Origin: Archaeoglobaceae archaeon
GTDB taxonomy: Archaea > Halobacteriota > Archaeoglobi > Archaeoglobales > Archaeoglobaceae
DNA length: 64,000 nt
Assembly (NCBI GenBank): GCA_027064525.1
Contig: JAMOPJ010000008.1
Coordinates: forward strand, 96,929-160,928
Direction of reading: 5' to 3'
The notes beneath the pieces are model-generated. The model was not told where the DNA came from and ran no database searches. It saw nothing but the letters and a program-made list of their open reading frames with translations. This document shows positions 7,457 to 16,108 of the stretch, one piece after another. The translations under genes and the position numbers were made by a program. Positions within the stretch are counted from its first letter, which is position 1; every line of letters begins with the position of its first letter.

Positions 7457-8884
7457 TTATCTCTTCATCATCACACCTCTGATTATTCCCGTGTATTCTT
7501 TAAGTGGCTTGCTTATCTTCAGACCCTCTCTCTCTTTGATATCCAGAACTCTGATCGACCTTTCATGGTTTCCGAATCTATTCTTAACTACCGATATCGT
7601 CTTTACGAGCTCTCCTTCTATCTCCATAAACCTTCCAAAAATCAGATAATCGGCATACGGGCTTATTCCCGAACCGGTGAGACGAAACACACCCAAAGCC
7701 TCGGCAACCTCATCGATGCATATAAACACGGCACCCATATCTCTAAGCTGAACTCTTATCATTCTCAGAGTCTTTAGGAACTCCTTTGGCGTTAGGGCTA
7801 TGTTGGTGAGGTAATTTATTGGATCTATCGCCACTATCTTTGGCTTGTGCATTTTAACGTCGTTCATGATCATGCTGTAAAACTTACCCAAGCTCATTTT
7901 CGTCGAAACCTCCCTGATCACTATGTTCTTGGGTTCGTAGTTGAACAGTGTCCTCAGCCTGTGCATCAGCAATTCCTTAGTTTCGTCGAACGTGTAGAGA
8001 ATCCCCACGTCTCCTCTGATGTCGTTCTCCTTCAGAATCTGGAGGCAGATGTTCGTCTTACCAACACCACTCTTCCCGGCGATTATCACGCTCGAACCTT
8101 CGTAAATTCCACCACCGAGCATAATGTCGAGTTCATTGTTACCAGTTGAGAGCAACTTCCTGTCTTCAACAGCCTTCCGCTCGTTGATCATCGGAATGAT
8201 TGGATAAACCACGATACCCCTCGGAGTAATGTCAAAGTAGTGCCTCCCCAAGTAGGCGTCTCCTCCTCTATACTTCAAAACGTGCAGAATCCTTAGCATC
8301 TCACCGTCCTTTCTCTCCACCCTTTCCAAAACGAATTCGCCGCTTGTAATGTAGCTTATAATGTCTTTTCCGAACTCCGTCGTCATGTCGCACGACATAA
8401 GCGTCGTAGCCTTTATAGAGTTCAGGAAGCATGTGATCGAAACGAGAATTCTTCTCGAAATTATAGGATCCTTCGTGAGATCCCTTAAAGCTCCAATTCC
8501 GTCTATAAAAACTCTGTCGATGGCTTCCAGCTCTTTGATCTTAGTAATCGACTCTACGAAGCTTGCAATCTCCGCAGTTGTGTCGAAGTCGTAAAACACG
8601 ATGTTACTGCTGATTATGTCAAGATCTCTGACCTTGTCGATTATGTGAGCTCCCTCAAGATTCCAGCCGAATCCCTCAGCCTGCAACCTCACCTCCTCTG
8701 CTGTTTCGTCAAAAGATATGTAGGCACACTTTTCTCCTCGCTTCAAACCTTCGATCAAGAACTGGAGACCGAAGATAGTTTTTCCGCTTCCTGGTGTTCC
8801 TTTAACCAGATAAGTCCAGCCCTTCCTTAGGCCACCCTTTAGGATTTCATCGAACCCCGGGATGCCCGTAGGAACCTTTTCCAT
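7457..8884 (-). CDS. KaiC/RAD55-like double-domain ATPase
   Basis: A 475-residue protein with two KaiC-type RecA domains. The first has Walker A GTPGSGKT (residues 29-36), and a Walker-B-like VFIDGIGAL. The second has GKSGVGKT at about residue 265 and IVAIDPINYL. The opening VPTGIPGFDEILKGGLRKG is the usual KaiC/Gvp-D-type start. The ATG at 8884 is preferred over a GTG three codons earlier because GAGGTGA lies 6 bases before it. Archaeal KaiC-like proteins are thought to act in signal output and cell-surface or motility regulation, often by binding partner kinases; no partner is adjacent here. The exact role is unknown. Confidence 0.9.
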   Translation of the reverse strand: MEKVPTGIPGFDEILKGGLRKGWTYLVKGTPGSGKTIFGLQFLIEGLKRGEKCAYISFDETAEEVRLQAEGFGWNLEGAHIIDKVRDLDIISSNIVFYDFDTTAEIASFVESITKIKELEAIDRVFIDGIGALRDLTKDPIISRRILVSITCFLNSIKATTLMSCDMTTEFGKDIISYITSGEFVLERVERKDGEMLRILHVLKYRGGDAYLGRHYFDITPRGIVVYPIIPMINERKAVEDRKLLSTGNNELDIMLGGGIYEGSSVIIAGKSGVGKTNICLQILKENDIRGDVGILYTFDETKELLMHRLRTLFNYEPKNIVIREVSTKMSLGKFYSMIMNDVKMHKPKIVAIDPINYLTNIALTPKEFLKTLRMIRVQLRDMGAVFICIDEVAEALGVFRLTGSGISPYADYLIFGRFMEIEGELVKTISVVKNRFGNHERSIRVLDIKEREGLKISKPLKEYTGIIRGVMMKR

Positions 8885-9168
8885 GATTTTCACCTCATCA
8901 CAATAATAATCTCGATTATGATCAGGGTTGTTGGTAGTAAAGCGATGCTACTTAAAATTTTTGGTGTAGTTTTTTTATTAAAAACATCAAACAAAGAAGT
9001 ATTAAATCGCATTGACTTAACAGACGATTTTAATTTTAGATTCAATGAGCAGAACGAAACCAACAACTTCAACACCCCTCCGCAACCCTATCGCTATAAT
9101 TCGGATTAGGAAGTATAAAAATCTTGTTACGAAGGATAAATTTAAAAGCACAAAATCATCGTAATACT
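8885..9168. promoter_or_regulatory. Divergent promoter region, AT-rich
   Basis: No gene is seen here. For the plus-strand gene, ATAAATTTAAAAGC (9136-9149) lies about 25 bases before the ATG at 9169, which has no ribosome site, so that mRNA is probably leaderless. For the kaiC-like gene an AT box (AAAATTTTAAG on the minus strand, near 8951-8961) gives a leader of some 45 bases. Confidence 0.5.
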
Positions 9169-9318
9169 ATGCAAGTAAAATTGATTGTTGACGGTAAGGA
9201 AATTCCGCTAAACCGCTACGTTCAATCGGTCTTCGCCAACGTTATCTCAGCTTTGATTTCGACGCTGAAAGGAGTTGATGAGAGTTGGAAGGTCGTAAGA
9301 ATAGAGATCAAAAGATAA
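9169..9318 (+). CDS. Small conserved-looking protein (49 aa)
   Basis: A 49-residue protein beginning MQVKLIVDGKEIPLN, with a predicted beta hairpin followed by a helix (YVQSVFANVISALISTLKG) and a basic end. A TATA-like box about 25 bases upstream and no Shine-Dalgarno sequence suggest a leaderless mRNA. Its last 34 nt overlap the start of hisC, so the two may be co-transcribed. I believe similar short proteins occur in other Archaeoglobales, but cannot name a family. The function is unknown. Confidence 0.65.
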   Translation: MQVKLIVDGKEIPLNRYVQSVFANVISALISTLKGVDESWKVVRIEIKR

Positions 9319-10391
9319 CGGATAAACTAAGGGAGAATGTGAAGAAGATTCCCGAATATGTTCCGGGTAAGAGTATAGACGAAGTTAAGAGGTTATTTGG
9401 ATTAAAGAAGGTCGTGAAGTTGGCTTCGAATGAGAATCCCTACGGACCGAGTCCGAAGGTTTTGGAGGTTCTGAGGAGCTTCGATAAATTCCATATATAT
9501 CCGAGTCCCAGTGAGATGGAAGAGCTTATAGAACGGATATCCGAATATTTAGGCGTCGAAGGAGAAAGGATCGTAATCGGGGCTGGAATAGATGGGATTT
9601 TGGAGAATGTATTCAAGATGTTTGTAGATCCATTGGATGAGGTTGTGATTCCAATTCCATCCTTCCCATACTACCACACCCTGACATCGGTGATGAACGG
9701 TAAGGAGATTAGGGTCAGAAGAAAAGGAAACTTTCAGATCGATGAAGAGGCAATCCTCAACTCTATAACGGAAAAAACCAAGATAATAATCGTCTGCTCA
9801 CCTAACAACCCTACGGGAAACATTGAAGATGCTGATACTGTTAGAGCAATCGTGGAAAGCTGCAACGCATTGGTTTTCATAGACGAAGCATATGCAGAGT
9901 TTGCAAGCAGAGACCTACTGGAATTATCCGAATATGAGAACGTAGTAATCGCTAGAACGTTCTCGAAAGCCTTCGGATTGGCAAACCTCAGAATAGGCTA
10001 CGCAGTCATGAGCTCCGAACTCAAAAAGGCTTACATGAAGGTTACGACGCCGTTTCCAGTCTCATCTATAGCGATATTGGCGGCGATAGCGTCGCTTGAA
10101 GATCTGAGGCACATGAGATCCTGCGTTGAAAAGATAAGAGCTGAGAGGGCAAGGCTCTATGCCGGGCTAAAGGATAGGGTGAAGGTTTGCCCTTCGGAAG
10201 CTAACTTCCTGTTCTTCGAGTCGCTTATGAAGGCCTCCGAGCTTGCTGAGGAGTTGATGAAGAGAGGAGTAATAGTTAGAGACTGCTCGAAGTTCGTTGG
10301 TTGCAGTCCCTTCAGCGTTAGGGTGAGCATCGGCAGAAGAGAGGAAAACGACGAATTCCTGAAAGCGTTGGATGAAGTCTTGAGGGGCTGA
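9285..10391 (+). CDS. hisC: Histidinol-phosphate aminotransferase
   Basis: A class I/II PLP aminotransferase (up to 368 residues) that converts imidazole-acetol phosphate to histidinol phosphate in histidine synthesis. Visible features are KLASNENPYGPSP near residue 50, the cofactor motifs CSPNNPTGN and VFIDEAYAEF, the Schiff-base lysine in TFSKAFGLANLR (Lys228), and the phosphate-binding RVSIG near the end. The start is uncertain. The longest frame begins with TTG at 9285 inside the preceding small gene, and a GTG at 9339 would give a slightly short N-terminus. No other his genes are in the window. Confidence 0.95.
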   Translation: MEGRKNRDQKITDKLRENVKKIPEYVPGKSIDEVKRLFGLKKVVKLASNENPYGPSPKVLEVLRSFDKFHIYPSPSEMEELIERISEYLGVEGERIVIGAGIDGILENVFKMFVDPLDEVVIPIPSFPYYHTLTSVMNGKEIRVRRKGNFQIDEEAILNSITEKTKIIIVCSPNNPTGNIEDADTVRAIVESCNALVFIDEAYAEFASRDLLELSEYENVVIARTFSKAFGLANLRIGYAVMSSELKKAYMKVTTPFPVSSIAILAAIASLEDLRHMRSCVEKIRAERARLYAGLKDRVKVCPSEANFLFFESLMKASELAEELMKRGVIVRDCSKFVGCSPFSVRVSIGRREENDEFLKALDEVLRG

Positions 10392-10450
10392 AGATATGTC
10401 AAAATGGAGCTAACAACAGTTATATACTTATTCGCTCAAATCGTTGTGAT

Positions 10451-11338
10451 ATGGCGATTCCTAAGAAACTTCTGAGGGATCTTAAAGGATACGCTATCGT
10501 GGGTAGACATTCCGCCGTTAAGACTTGCTTCTGGCTTAAGAAGTCGCTGAAGAATGAGGGAGTTTGCTACAAGCAGAAGTTTTACGGAATAAGGTCTCAC
10601 CGCTGTTTGCAGATGACCCCAGCTCTGATGTGCAATCAGCACTGCGTTTACTGCTGGCGTCCTCTCGAATTGCTCACTAAAGTAGAGGGCTGGGATTCCC
10701 CTGAATTCATAGTCGAGGAATCGATAAAAGCCCAGAGGAAGCTTTTGAGCGGATTCTGGGGCAATCCGGACGTAGATAGAAAGAAGCTTGAAGAAGCTCA
10801 GCATCCGAATCAGGCGGCGATAAGTCTAATCGGCGAACCAACACTGTATCCTTACCTACCGGAGCTCGTCGAAGAGTTCAAAAAGAGAGGTTTCACTACC
10901 TTCGTCGTTTCAAACGGAACTAATCCAGATATGATCGAAGCGATAGATCCAACCCAGCTATACATCAGTCTAACCGCATACGACGAAAACAGCCATCTTA
11001 GGCTTAACAGACCCACCAAGAATTTCTGGGATAGAATAAATCAATCATTGAAGATCCTAAGCGAGAAGGATTGCAGAACCGTCATAAGGCTCACTCTCAT
11101 AAGAGGATACAACATGTTCCCGGAGAAGTTCGCTCCGCTGATCGATAAGGCACAGCCGATGTTCGTTGAGGCGAAGGCATACATGTATTTGGGCTATTCG
11201 AGACTGAGACTTCCGCCGGATGCGATGCCGGATCACGAAGACGTAAGGCAGTTTGCTGAAGAGCTTGCGAAGCTTATTGGATACGAGATAGCCGACGAAT
11301 CGGCTGTGAGCAGGGTCGTTCTGCTAAAGAAACCCTAA
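10451..11338 (+). CDS. taw1: tRNA 4-demethylwyosine synthase (Taw1)
   Basis: A 295-residue radical-SAM enzyme that builds the tricyclic imG-14 base at G37 of tRNA-Phe from m1G and pyruvate. The radical-SAM cluster motif is CNQHCVYC (Cys61, Cys65, Cys68). Cys26, Cys39 and Cys52 fit the second 4Fe-4S cluster known in the archaeal enzyme. It lacks the flavodoxin domain of the eukaryotic TYW1, as expected for archaea. A TATA box (GTTATATAC, about 10410-10418) precedes it. The next gene, dph2, also serves translation. Confidence 0.97.
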   Translation: MAIPKKLLRDLKGYAIVGRHSAVKTCFWLKKSLKNEGVCYKQKFYGIRSHRCLQMTPALMCNQHCVYCWRPLELLTKVEGWDSPEFIVEESIKAQRKLLSGFWGNPDVDRKKLEEAQHPNQAAISLIGEPTLYPYLPELVEEFKKRGFTTFVVSNGTNPDMIEAIDPTQLYISLTAYDENSHLRLNRPTKNFWDRINQSLKILSEKDCRTVIRLTLIRGYNMFPEKFAPLIDKAQPMFVEAKAYMYLGYSRLRLPPDAMPDHEDVRQFAEELAKLIGYEIADESAVSRVVLLKKP

Positions 11339-11364
11339 AATATAGGTTTGATCATTGAAGGTTA

Positions 11365-12321
11365 ATGCTCAGCAGAATTAAATTCGACGAGATCGTCAAT
11401 ACTTTAAAAGAAAAGAATGCAAAGATCGTTGGAATACAACTGCCGGATGGTTTGAAATATAAGTGCGACGAAATCGCCAAATGCTTGGAATCTCATGGCT
11501 TCAAAGTCATAATTTCTGGTTCCGGATGTTATGGTGCCTGCGATATAGATCTGGATCTCCTCAAAGAGGTTGATGTTCTACTCCACTTTGCTCATACTCC
11601 CATTTTTGATTTGAAGGATGTCATATACGTTCCATATTTCATAGACTACGATCTGGAAGATTTCAAGCATTTAAAGATCGAAGAGAAGAAAATAGCGCTC
11701 ATAGCTTCTGCACAATACGCTTGGAAGCTTGAGGACGTTAAGGCTGTTCTGGAGGAGAGAGGGTATGAGGTAGAGCTTAAGGAAGGTAGCAGCAGAGTTA
11801 AGATGCCCGGGCAAGTGTTGGGTTGCAACTACACCGTGCTTAGGGATTCGAGAGCTGAAGCGGTTCTGTTCATCGGAGACGGTCTTTTCCATCCGATAGG
11901 AGCCAAGATATATACCGGCAAAAAGGTCTATAGATTTAGCCCACTCGATAAGGAGTTTGAAGAGGTGGAGGTTGAAGATTTTCTGAAGAGGAGGATGCTG
12001 AGCGTTTCAAAGGCGATGGAAGCTGATAAGGGGGCGATATTGGTCAGCAAGAAGATCGGGCAGAGGAGGATGAGCTTGGCTTTGAGGCTAAAGGAAGAAG
12101 CTGATAAAGCCGGAAAACGTGTTGATGTAATCTATTTGGACGAGATCACGCCGGAAAAGCTATCGAACTTTCTATACGGTTACTACGTGAATACGGCATG
12201 CCCGAGAATAAGCTACGACGACTTCGAGCTCTTCAAGGTTCCGATTCTAACCCCTCAGGAGTTCGAGATCTTGATCGGGCTGAGAGACTGGGAAAAATAT
12301 GAAATGGACGAAATCGTTTGA
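11365..12321 (+). CDS. dph2: Diphthamide synthase Dph2 (3-amino-3-carboxypropyl transferase)
   Basis: A 318-residue non-canonical radical-SAM enzyme. It transfers the 3-amino-3-carboxypropyl group of SAM to the histidine of elongation factor 2, the first step of diphthamide synthesis. The three cluster cysteines of the homodimeric archaeal enzyme are visible: Cys59 in GCYGACDID, Cys154 in LGCNYT and Cys279 in NTACPR. Length and spacing match the family. It lies 26 nt after taw1 and is probably co-transcribed. The next gene is convergent, 6 nt away. Confidence 0.95.
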   Translation: MLSRIKFDEIVNTLKEKNAKIVGIQLPDGLKYKCDEIAKCLESHGFKVIISGSGCYGACDIDLDLLKEVDVLLHFAHTPIFDLKDVIYVPYFIDYDLEDFKHLKIEEKKIALIASAQYAWKLEDVKAVLEERGYEVELKEGSSRVKMPGQVLGCNYTVLRDSRAEAVLFIGDGLFHPIGAKIYTGKKVYRFSPLDKEFEEVEVEDFLKRRMLSVSKAMEADKGAILVSKKIGQRRMSLALRLKEEADKAGKRVDVIYLDEITPEKLSNFLYGYYVNTACPRISYDDFELFKVPILTPQEFEILIGLRDWEKYEMDEIV

Positions 12322-12327
12322 TTGCGA

Positions 12328-13260
12328 TTATCTTTTTACTTTGGCTCTTCCACAGAGCAACGCGATCGTCAACGCCATTAGGCAGGTTACGAATTCGAAG
12401 CCCGGAGCTTTCGTCTTGGGATACGGGATCGGCTCCGGAGTTCTGACGAATTCGCTAACCTCGAATTTAACTCTCTCCTCCTTTGCCTCCTTAGGAACCG
12501 TTTTCGTTGGAGCCAAGTTGAGATATTTAAGCCATGTTTTCAGCAGGGAGCCGTTTCTCCACACCTCAAGCTTCACTGCGTAGTTGTAGTCCTTCGGAAC
12601 GGTCAGATTGCTTTCGATGATTAGCGTCTTTCCCTTTAGAATATTCATTTTCAACCAGCTTTCGTCAGCTAAGATGTTTGATTCCGCCTGTATCGCCTTT
12701 ATGTGGAACGTGACATCGTCATAGTCTTCCATCGACTGGACGTAGAACCTCACCCTAACGTTAACGTCGTTATCTTTCACTCCAACGACTTGAAAATCGA
12801 CATCTTTCAGCGTCATCTTGAGCCTTTTATCTTTGGGGATTAGTGTATCCAAGCCCGATAGGGACAGAATTCTCGTATCGACGATCTTATTGTTCTTCAA
12901 TATCTCGAACTTCAACCTGTAGCTCCTATCCTTCTCGAAAGACAGCGAAACATCGATCTCGTTCAGACCTTCGATCTGCTTTTCTGGAATTCTGACTTTA
13001 TGCCTCTGGAGCAGTAAGTCGGTTATTTTATCGTAAACGTAGATGCAAAGCGTTGCGTTCTTCACGACTTCCGATCTGTCCACTGTAACTATAAAATTCA
13101 GCGTTGCATGGCTTTCGTTGACATCTTTCACCATCATATCGATGTTTCGTAAGTATATGAACTCCTGAGAAGGTTCTCCGTATGCTATTGCGAGAATTAA
13201 TGCCGCCAATACCAGTCCAGCTATGACTATCCCTACCACAATCTTCATATCATTTTTCAT
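12328..13260 (-). CDS. Surface protein with PGF-CTERM-like anchor
   Basis: A 310-residue protein with an N-terminal membrane helix (IVVGIVIAGLVLAALILAIAY, about residues 6-26), then two to three beta-rich extracellular regions with several N-x-S/T sites (NES, NAT, NLT, NGS). The tail is PGFEF followed by a hydrophobic helix and a basic end (RAKVKR). PGF plus helix plus basic cluster is the layout of PGF-CTERM signals processed by archaeosortase A in some archaea. The body resembles archaeal DUF7490-type proteins. It is likely a glycosylated envelope protein of unknown function. Confidence 0.7.
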   Translation of the reverse strand: MKNDMKIVVGIVIAGLVLAALILAIAYGEPSQEFIYLRNIDMMVKDVNESHATLNFIVTVDRSEVVKNATLCIYVYDKITDLLLQRHKVRIPEKQIEGLNEIDVSLSFEKDRSYRLKFEILKNNKIVDTRILSLSGLDTLIPKDKRLKMTLKDVDFQVVGVKDNDVNVRVRFYVQSMEDYDDVTFHIKAIQAESNILADESWLKMNILKGKTLIIESNLTVPKDYNYAVKLEVWRNGSLLKTWLKYLNLAPTKTVPKEAKEERVKFEVSEFVRTPEPIPYPKTKAPGFEFVTCLMALTIALLCGRAKVKR

Positions 13261-13480
13261 AATGGATTCTGATATTTCTACTTAGTTTAAATTTTTTACC
13301 ATATCCTCACATTGACATTCATTTTGACAGTTTTACCTCAATAAAAAATTTGAGTTAAAGTATAATTTATAACTTAACAAAAATCTTTATACGTCTGCGT
13401 TGAAAGTCTTGAATATGAGATATCTCCAATTCTTCTGCTACTCTCCTTAGTGTTAGAATTTATCGACATTTACAGAAGAG
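13261..13480. promoter_or_regulatory. Divergent promoter region
   Basis: An AT-rich spacer without a convincing gene. CTTTATAC at 13385-13392 is a plausible TATA box for the rightward hydrolase gene. A start near 13413 would leave a leader of about 70 bases that contains an 11-codon open frame (ATG at 13415), which could be a chance event. Confidence 0.4.
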
Positions 13481-14068
13481 ATGATCGGCTTTGCAGTAAT
13501 GATTTATACGTTTGAGAGTTATTGGAGAAAGATGATAAGTGGGATTAGGGCAATCTACGAAAGGGCTGGAGAAAATGGAGCTTTGCTTTGTCCTCCGCAT
13601 CCAGACTACGGCGGCAGTATGTTCGATGTCAGGCTTGAGAGGATAAGCAGAAAATTGGTGATGAACAGAATTTCAACGCTCAGATTCGATTACAGAAGTG
13701 TTGAAACGGCTTTGAAAGACGCCAGAATATGTTTCGACTGGTTGAAGAGGGAACACGATAGGGTTGCAGTGATCGGCTATTCATTTGGCAGCGTTATTGC
13801 ATCTAACATCTGTGGAGATGCTCTTGTTTTAATATCGCCTCTGAGGAGAATAGACGGGTTCGAACTTGGGGATTGTGAAACTCCGAAGCTGTTAGTCATT
13901 GCAAAGAGAGATCAGATCGTCAGCTTAAGAGAATCGTTAGAAATTGCGAGAACTCTTTCCGAACCCAAAGAGATTGCAATTCTCGATACGGATCATCTAT
14001 ACTCCGGGAAGTTCGACATTCTCGCCGAAAAAGTTTCTGAGTTTGTCGTGAGACTTATGAAATCCTAA
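13481..14068 (+). CDS. Alpha/beta-hydrolase fold protein
   Basis: A protein of about 195 residues. It has the nucleophile elbow GYSFGS, an oxyanion-region motif LCPPHPDYGGSMFDVRL, an acid-containing VIAKRDQIV and a terminal DTDHLY that supplies the catalytic histidine. This is the pattern of short archaeal/bacterial dienelactone-hydrolase-like serine hydrolases (COG2945 type). A second ATG at 13499 could be the true start and would remove a hydrophobic MIGFAV stretch. The substrate is unknown, and the gene stands alone between two AT-rich spacers. Confidence 0.8.
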   Translation: MIGFAVMIYTFESYWRKMISGIRAIYERAGENGALLCPPHPDYGGSMFDVRLERISRKLVMNRISTLRFDYRSVETALKDARICFDWLKREHDRVAVIGYSFGSVIASNICGDALVLISPLRRIDGFELGDCETPKLLVIAKRDQIVSLRESLEIARTLSEPKEIAILDTDHLYSGKFDILAEKVSEFVVRLMKS

Positions 14069-14372
14069 GAATGCTGGAATTTACGATCGTGCACGATTTA
14101 GATAATATTATATTAAAAAGAAAATATCTATAACTGATCAATTAAATGTTGTTTATAATGTAAAGCAAAATTAAATTTTTATTATTTAAAAAATTTTTAG
14201 AATTATTCATTCCAACATTTGCATCGAATTCCCGCAAATTATCAAAAATCACGGGTTTTGTCTTTAATAGGTTGATATCTTCAAGAGAAACATTGTGAAC
14301 GCAAAGATTCTCTGACCAAAATGTTTATATAGACATACTGATCCACACAAAATAGCACTGGAGGTGATAAGA
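14069..14372 (+). promoter_or_regulatory. AT-rich spacer with the thermosome promoter
   Basis: The first about 150 bases are very AT-rich, with no gene or stable hairpin that I can see. The thermosome TATA box TTTATATA is at 14324-14331, within a 16-base near-palindrome (14321-14336, 14 of 16 positions symmetric) that could be a regulator site. The ribosome site GGAGGTGAT (14360-14368) precedes the ATG at 14373. Confidence 0.7.
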
Positions 14373-16013
14373 ATGGCCACGTTGCAGGGAACCCCCGTTT
14401 TAATATTAAAGGAGGGAACGCAGAGGACGGTTGGAAGAGATGCGCAGAGGATGAACATAATGGCTGCGAGAGTTATCGCTGAGGCGGTAAGAACCACCTT
14501 GGGCCCAAGAGGTATGGACAAGATGCTCGTCGACAGCTTGGGTGACATCGTTATCACAAACGATGGAGTTACGATCCTCAAGGAGATCGATGTAGAGCAT
14601 CCAGCAGCTAAGATGATCATTGAAGTTGCTAAAGCTCAGGACAACGAGGTAGGAGATGGAACCACCACAGCGGTTGTTTTGGCTGGAGAGTTGCTCAAGA
14701 GGGCTGAGGAACTCCTCGACCAAGACATCCACCCGACGATAATCGCCAACGGTTACAGGATGGCTGCAAGGAAAGCCATCGAGGTGCTGGATGAGATCGC
14801 AATTCCGGTTGGCAGAGATGACGACGAGATTCTGAAGAAGATCGCGATGACCGCTATGACTGGAAAGGGCGCTGAGGTCGCTCTGGACAAACTTGCTGAA
14901 ATAGCGGTTAAGGCCGTAAAGACGATCGCAGAGGAAGTTGACGGTAAGATAGTAGCCGACACTGACCACATAAAGATCGAGAAGAGGCAGGGTGGTGCTG
15001 TTGAAGACACCGAGCTTGTAGATGGTATTGTTCTCGACAAGGAGGTCGTTCATCCAGCCATGCCGAAGAGGGTTGAGAACGCGAAGATACTGCTGCTGAA
15101 CTCCGCTCTCGAAGTTAAGGAGACTGAGATCGATGCTAAGATCAGAATAACCGATCCAGAGATGATGCAGAAGTTCATCGAGCAGGAGGAGAAGATGATC
15201 AAGGAGATGGTCGACAAGATCGTCGAAGCTGGAGCTAACGTAGTGTTCTGCCAGAAGGGTATCGACGACTTGGCTCAATACTACCTCGCCAAAGCGGGCA
15301 TTCTTGCGGTGAGGAGGGTCAAGAAGAGTGACATCGAGAAGCTTGCCAGAGCTACCGGAGCTAAGATACTCACCGACCTGAGAGATGTTAAGCCGGAGGA
15401 TCTGGGAGAAGCTAAGCTCGTTGAAGAGAGAAAGGTTGGCGACGAGAAGATGGTGTTCGTAACAGGCTGCAAGAACCCGAAGGCGGTAACGATACTCGTA
15501 AGGGGTGGAACTGAGCACGTCGTTGAGGAGATCGCAAGAGGTATCGAGGACGCTGTGAGGGTCGTAGCCTGTGCCATTGAGGATGGTAAGGTAGTTGCCG
15601 GTGCTGGTGCTCCGGAGATCGAGATGAGCCTCAGAATCAGAGAGTGGGCGCCTACATTGGGCGGAAGAGAGCAGTTGGCTGCTGAAGCCTTTGCCTCAGC
15701 ATTGGAGATCATTCCGAAGACCCTCGCAGAGAACGCTGGGCTGGATCCAATCGATGTCCTCGTAGAGCTCAAGGCTGCCCATGAGAAGGGCAACAAGTAT
15801 GCTGGAGTCAACGTAGAAACGGGTAAGGTTGAGGACATGAAGGAGAAGGGTGTCCTCGAGCCGCTCAGGGTAAAGAAGCACGCCATCGAATCTGCAACGG
15901 AAGTTGCTGTGATGATCCTGAGAATCGACGATGTCATCGCCGCCAAGGGCTTGGAGAAGGAGAAAGAGAAGGGCGGTGAGGGCGGAGAAGAATTTGGAGG
16001 AGGTGAATTCTAA
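14373..16013 (+). CDS. thsA: Thermosome subunit (group II chaperonin)
   Basis: A protein of 546 residues, the expected length for a CCT/TCP-1-type subunit of the double-ring archaeal chaperonin that folds proteins by ATP hydrolysis. Signatures are [18 protein letters not shown], the ATP-site motif GDGTTT (about 94-99), [10 protein letters not shown] and an [21 protein letters not shown] equatorial segment. It ends in an acidic, glycine-rich tail ([13 protein letters not shown]) rather than GGM repeats. The ATG at 14373 is chosen for its strong Shine-Dalgarno site over the GTG nine bases earlier. The choice of alpha or beta subunit is uncertain. Confidence 0.97.
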   Translation: MATLQGTPVLILKEGTQRTVGRDAQRMNIMAARVIAEAVRTTLGPRGMDKMLVDSLGDIVITNDGVTILKEIDVEHPAAKMIIEVAKAQDNEVGDGTTTAVVLAGELLKRAEELLDQDIHPTIIANGYRMAARKAIEVLDEIAIPVGRDDDEILKKIAMTAMTGKGAEVALDKLAEIAVKAVKTIAEEVDGKIVADTDHIKIEKRQGGAVEDTELVDGIVLDKEVVHPAMPKRVENAKILLLNSALEVKETEIDAKIRITDPEMMQKFIEQEEKMIKEMVDKIVEAGANVVFCQKGIDDLAQYYLAKAGILAVRRVKKSDIEKLARATGAKILTDLRDVKPEDLGEAKLVEERKVGDEKMVFVTGCKNPKAVTILVRGGTEHVVEEIARGIEDAVRVVACAIEDGKVVAGAGAPEIEMSLRIREWAPTLGGREQLAAEAFASALEIIPKTLAENAGLDPIDVLVELKAAHEKGNKYAGVNVETGKVEDMKEKGVLEPLRVKKHAIESATEVAVMILRIDDVIAAKGLEKEKEKGGEGGEEFGGGEF

Positions 16014-16053
16014 CATCTTTTAATTTATTTTTGTTTTGCGTCGTTTTTGTCGT
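16014..16053 (+). terminator. T-rich terminator after the thermosome gene
   Basis: Three closely spaced T-runs (TTTTAATTTATTTTTG, TTTTGCG, TTTTTGTCG) start 5 nt after the stop codon. This is the usual form of archaeal intrinsic termination without a hairpin. Confidence 0.6.
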
Positions 16054-16108
16054 ATCCTCGCTGTTCTGTTCTCTTAGAATTATGTTTCCGTAGATGTGAA
16101 CGTGCAAT

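Noticed and set aside
8918..9109. A 63-codon frame in the spacer between the KaiC-like gene and the 49-residue gene
   Set aside because: It is AT-rich and low-complexity, without a ribosome site, and overlaps the minus-strand promoter.
13415..13450. An 11-codon upstream frame before the hydrolase gene as a regulatory peptide
   Set aside because: Its only support is position after a TATA-like box. Such short frames arise often by chance.
14406..15518. A 370-codon open frame on the minus strand inside the thermosome gene
   Set aside because: It is an antisense shadow of a highly conserved, GC-richer gene. It has no promoter, ribosome site or recognisable protein motif.
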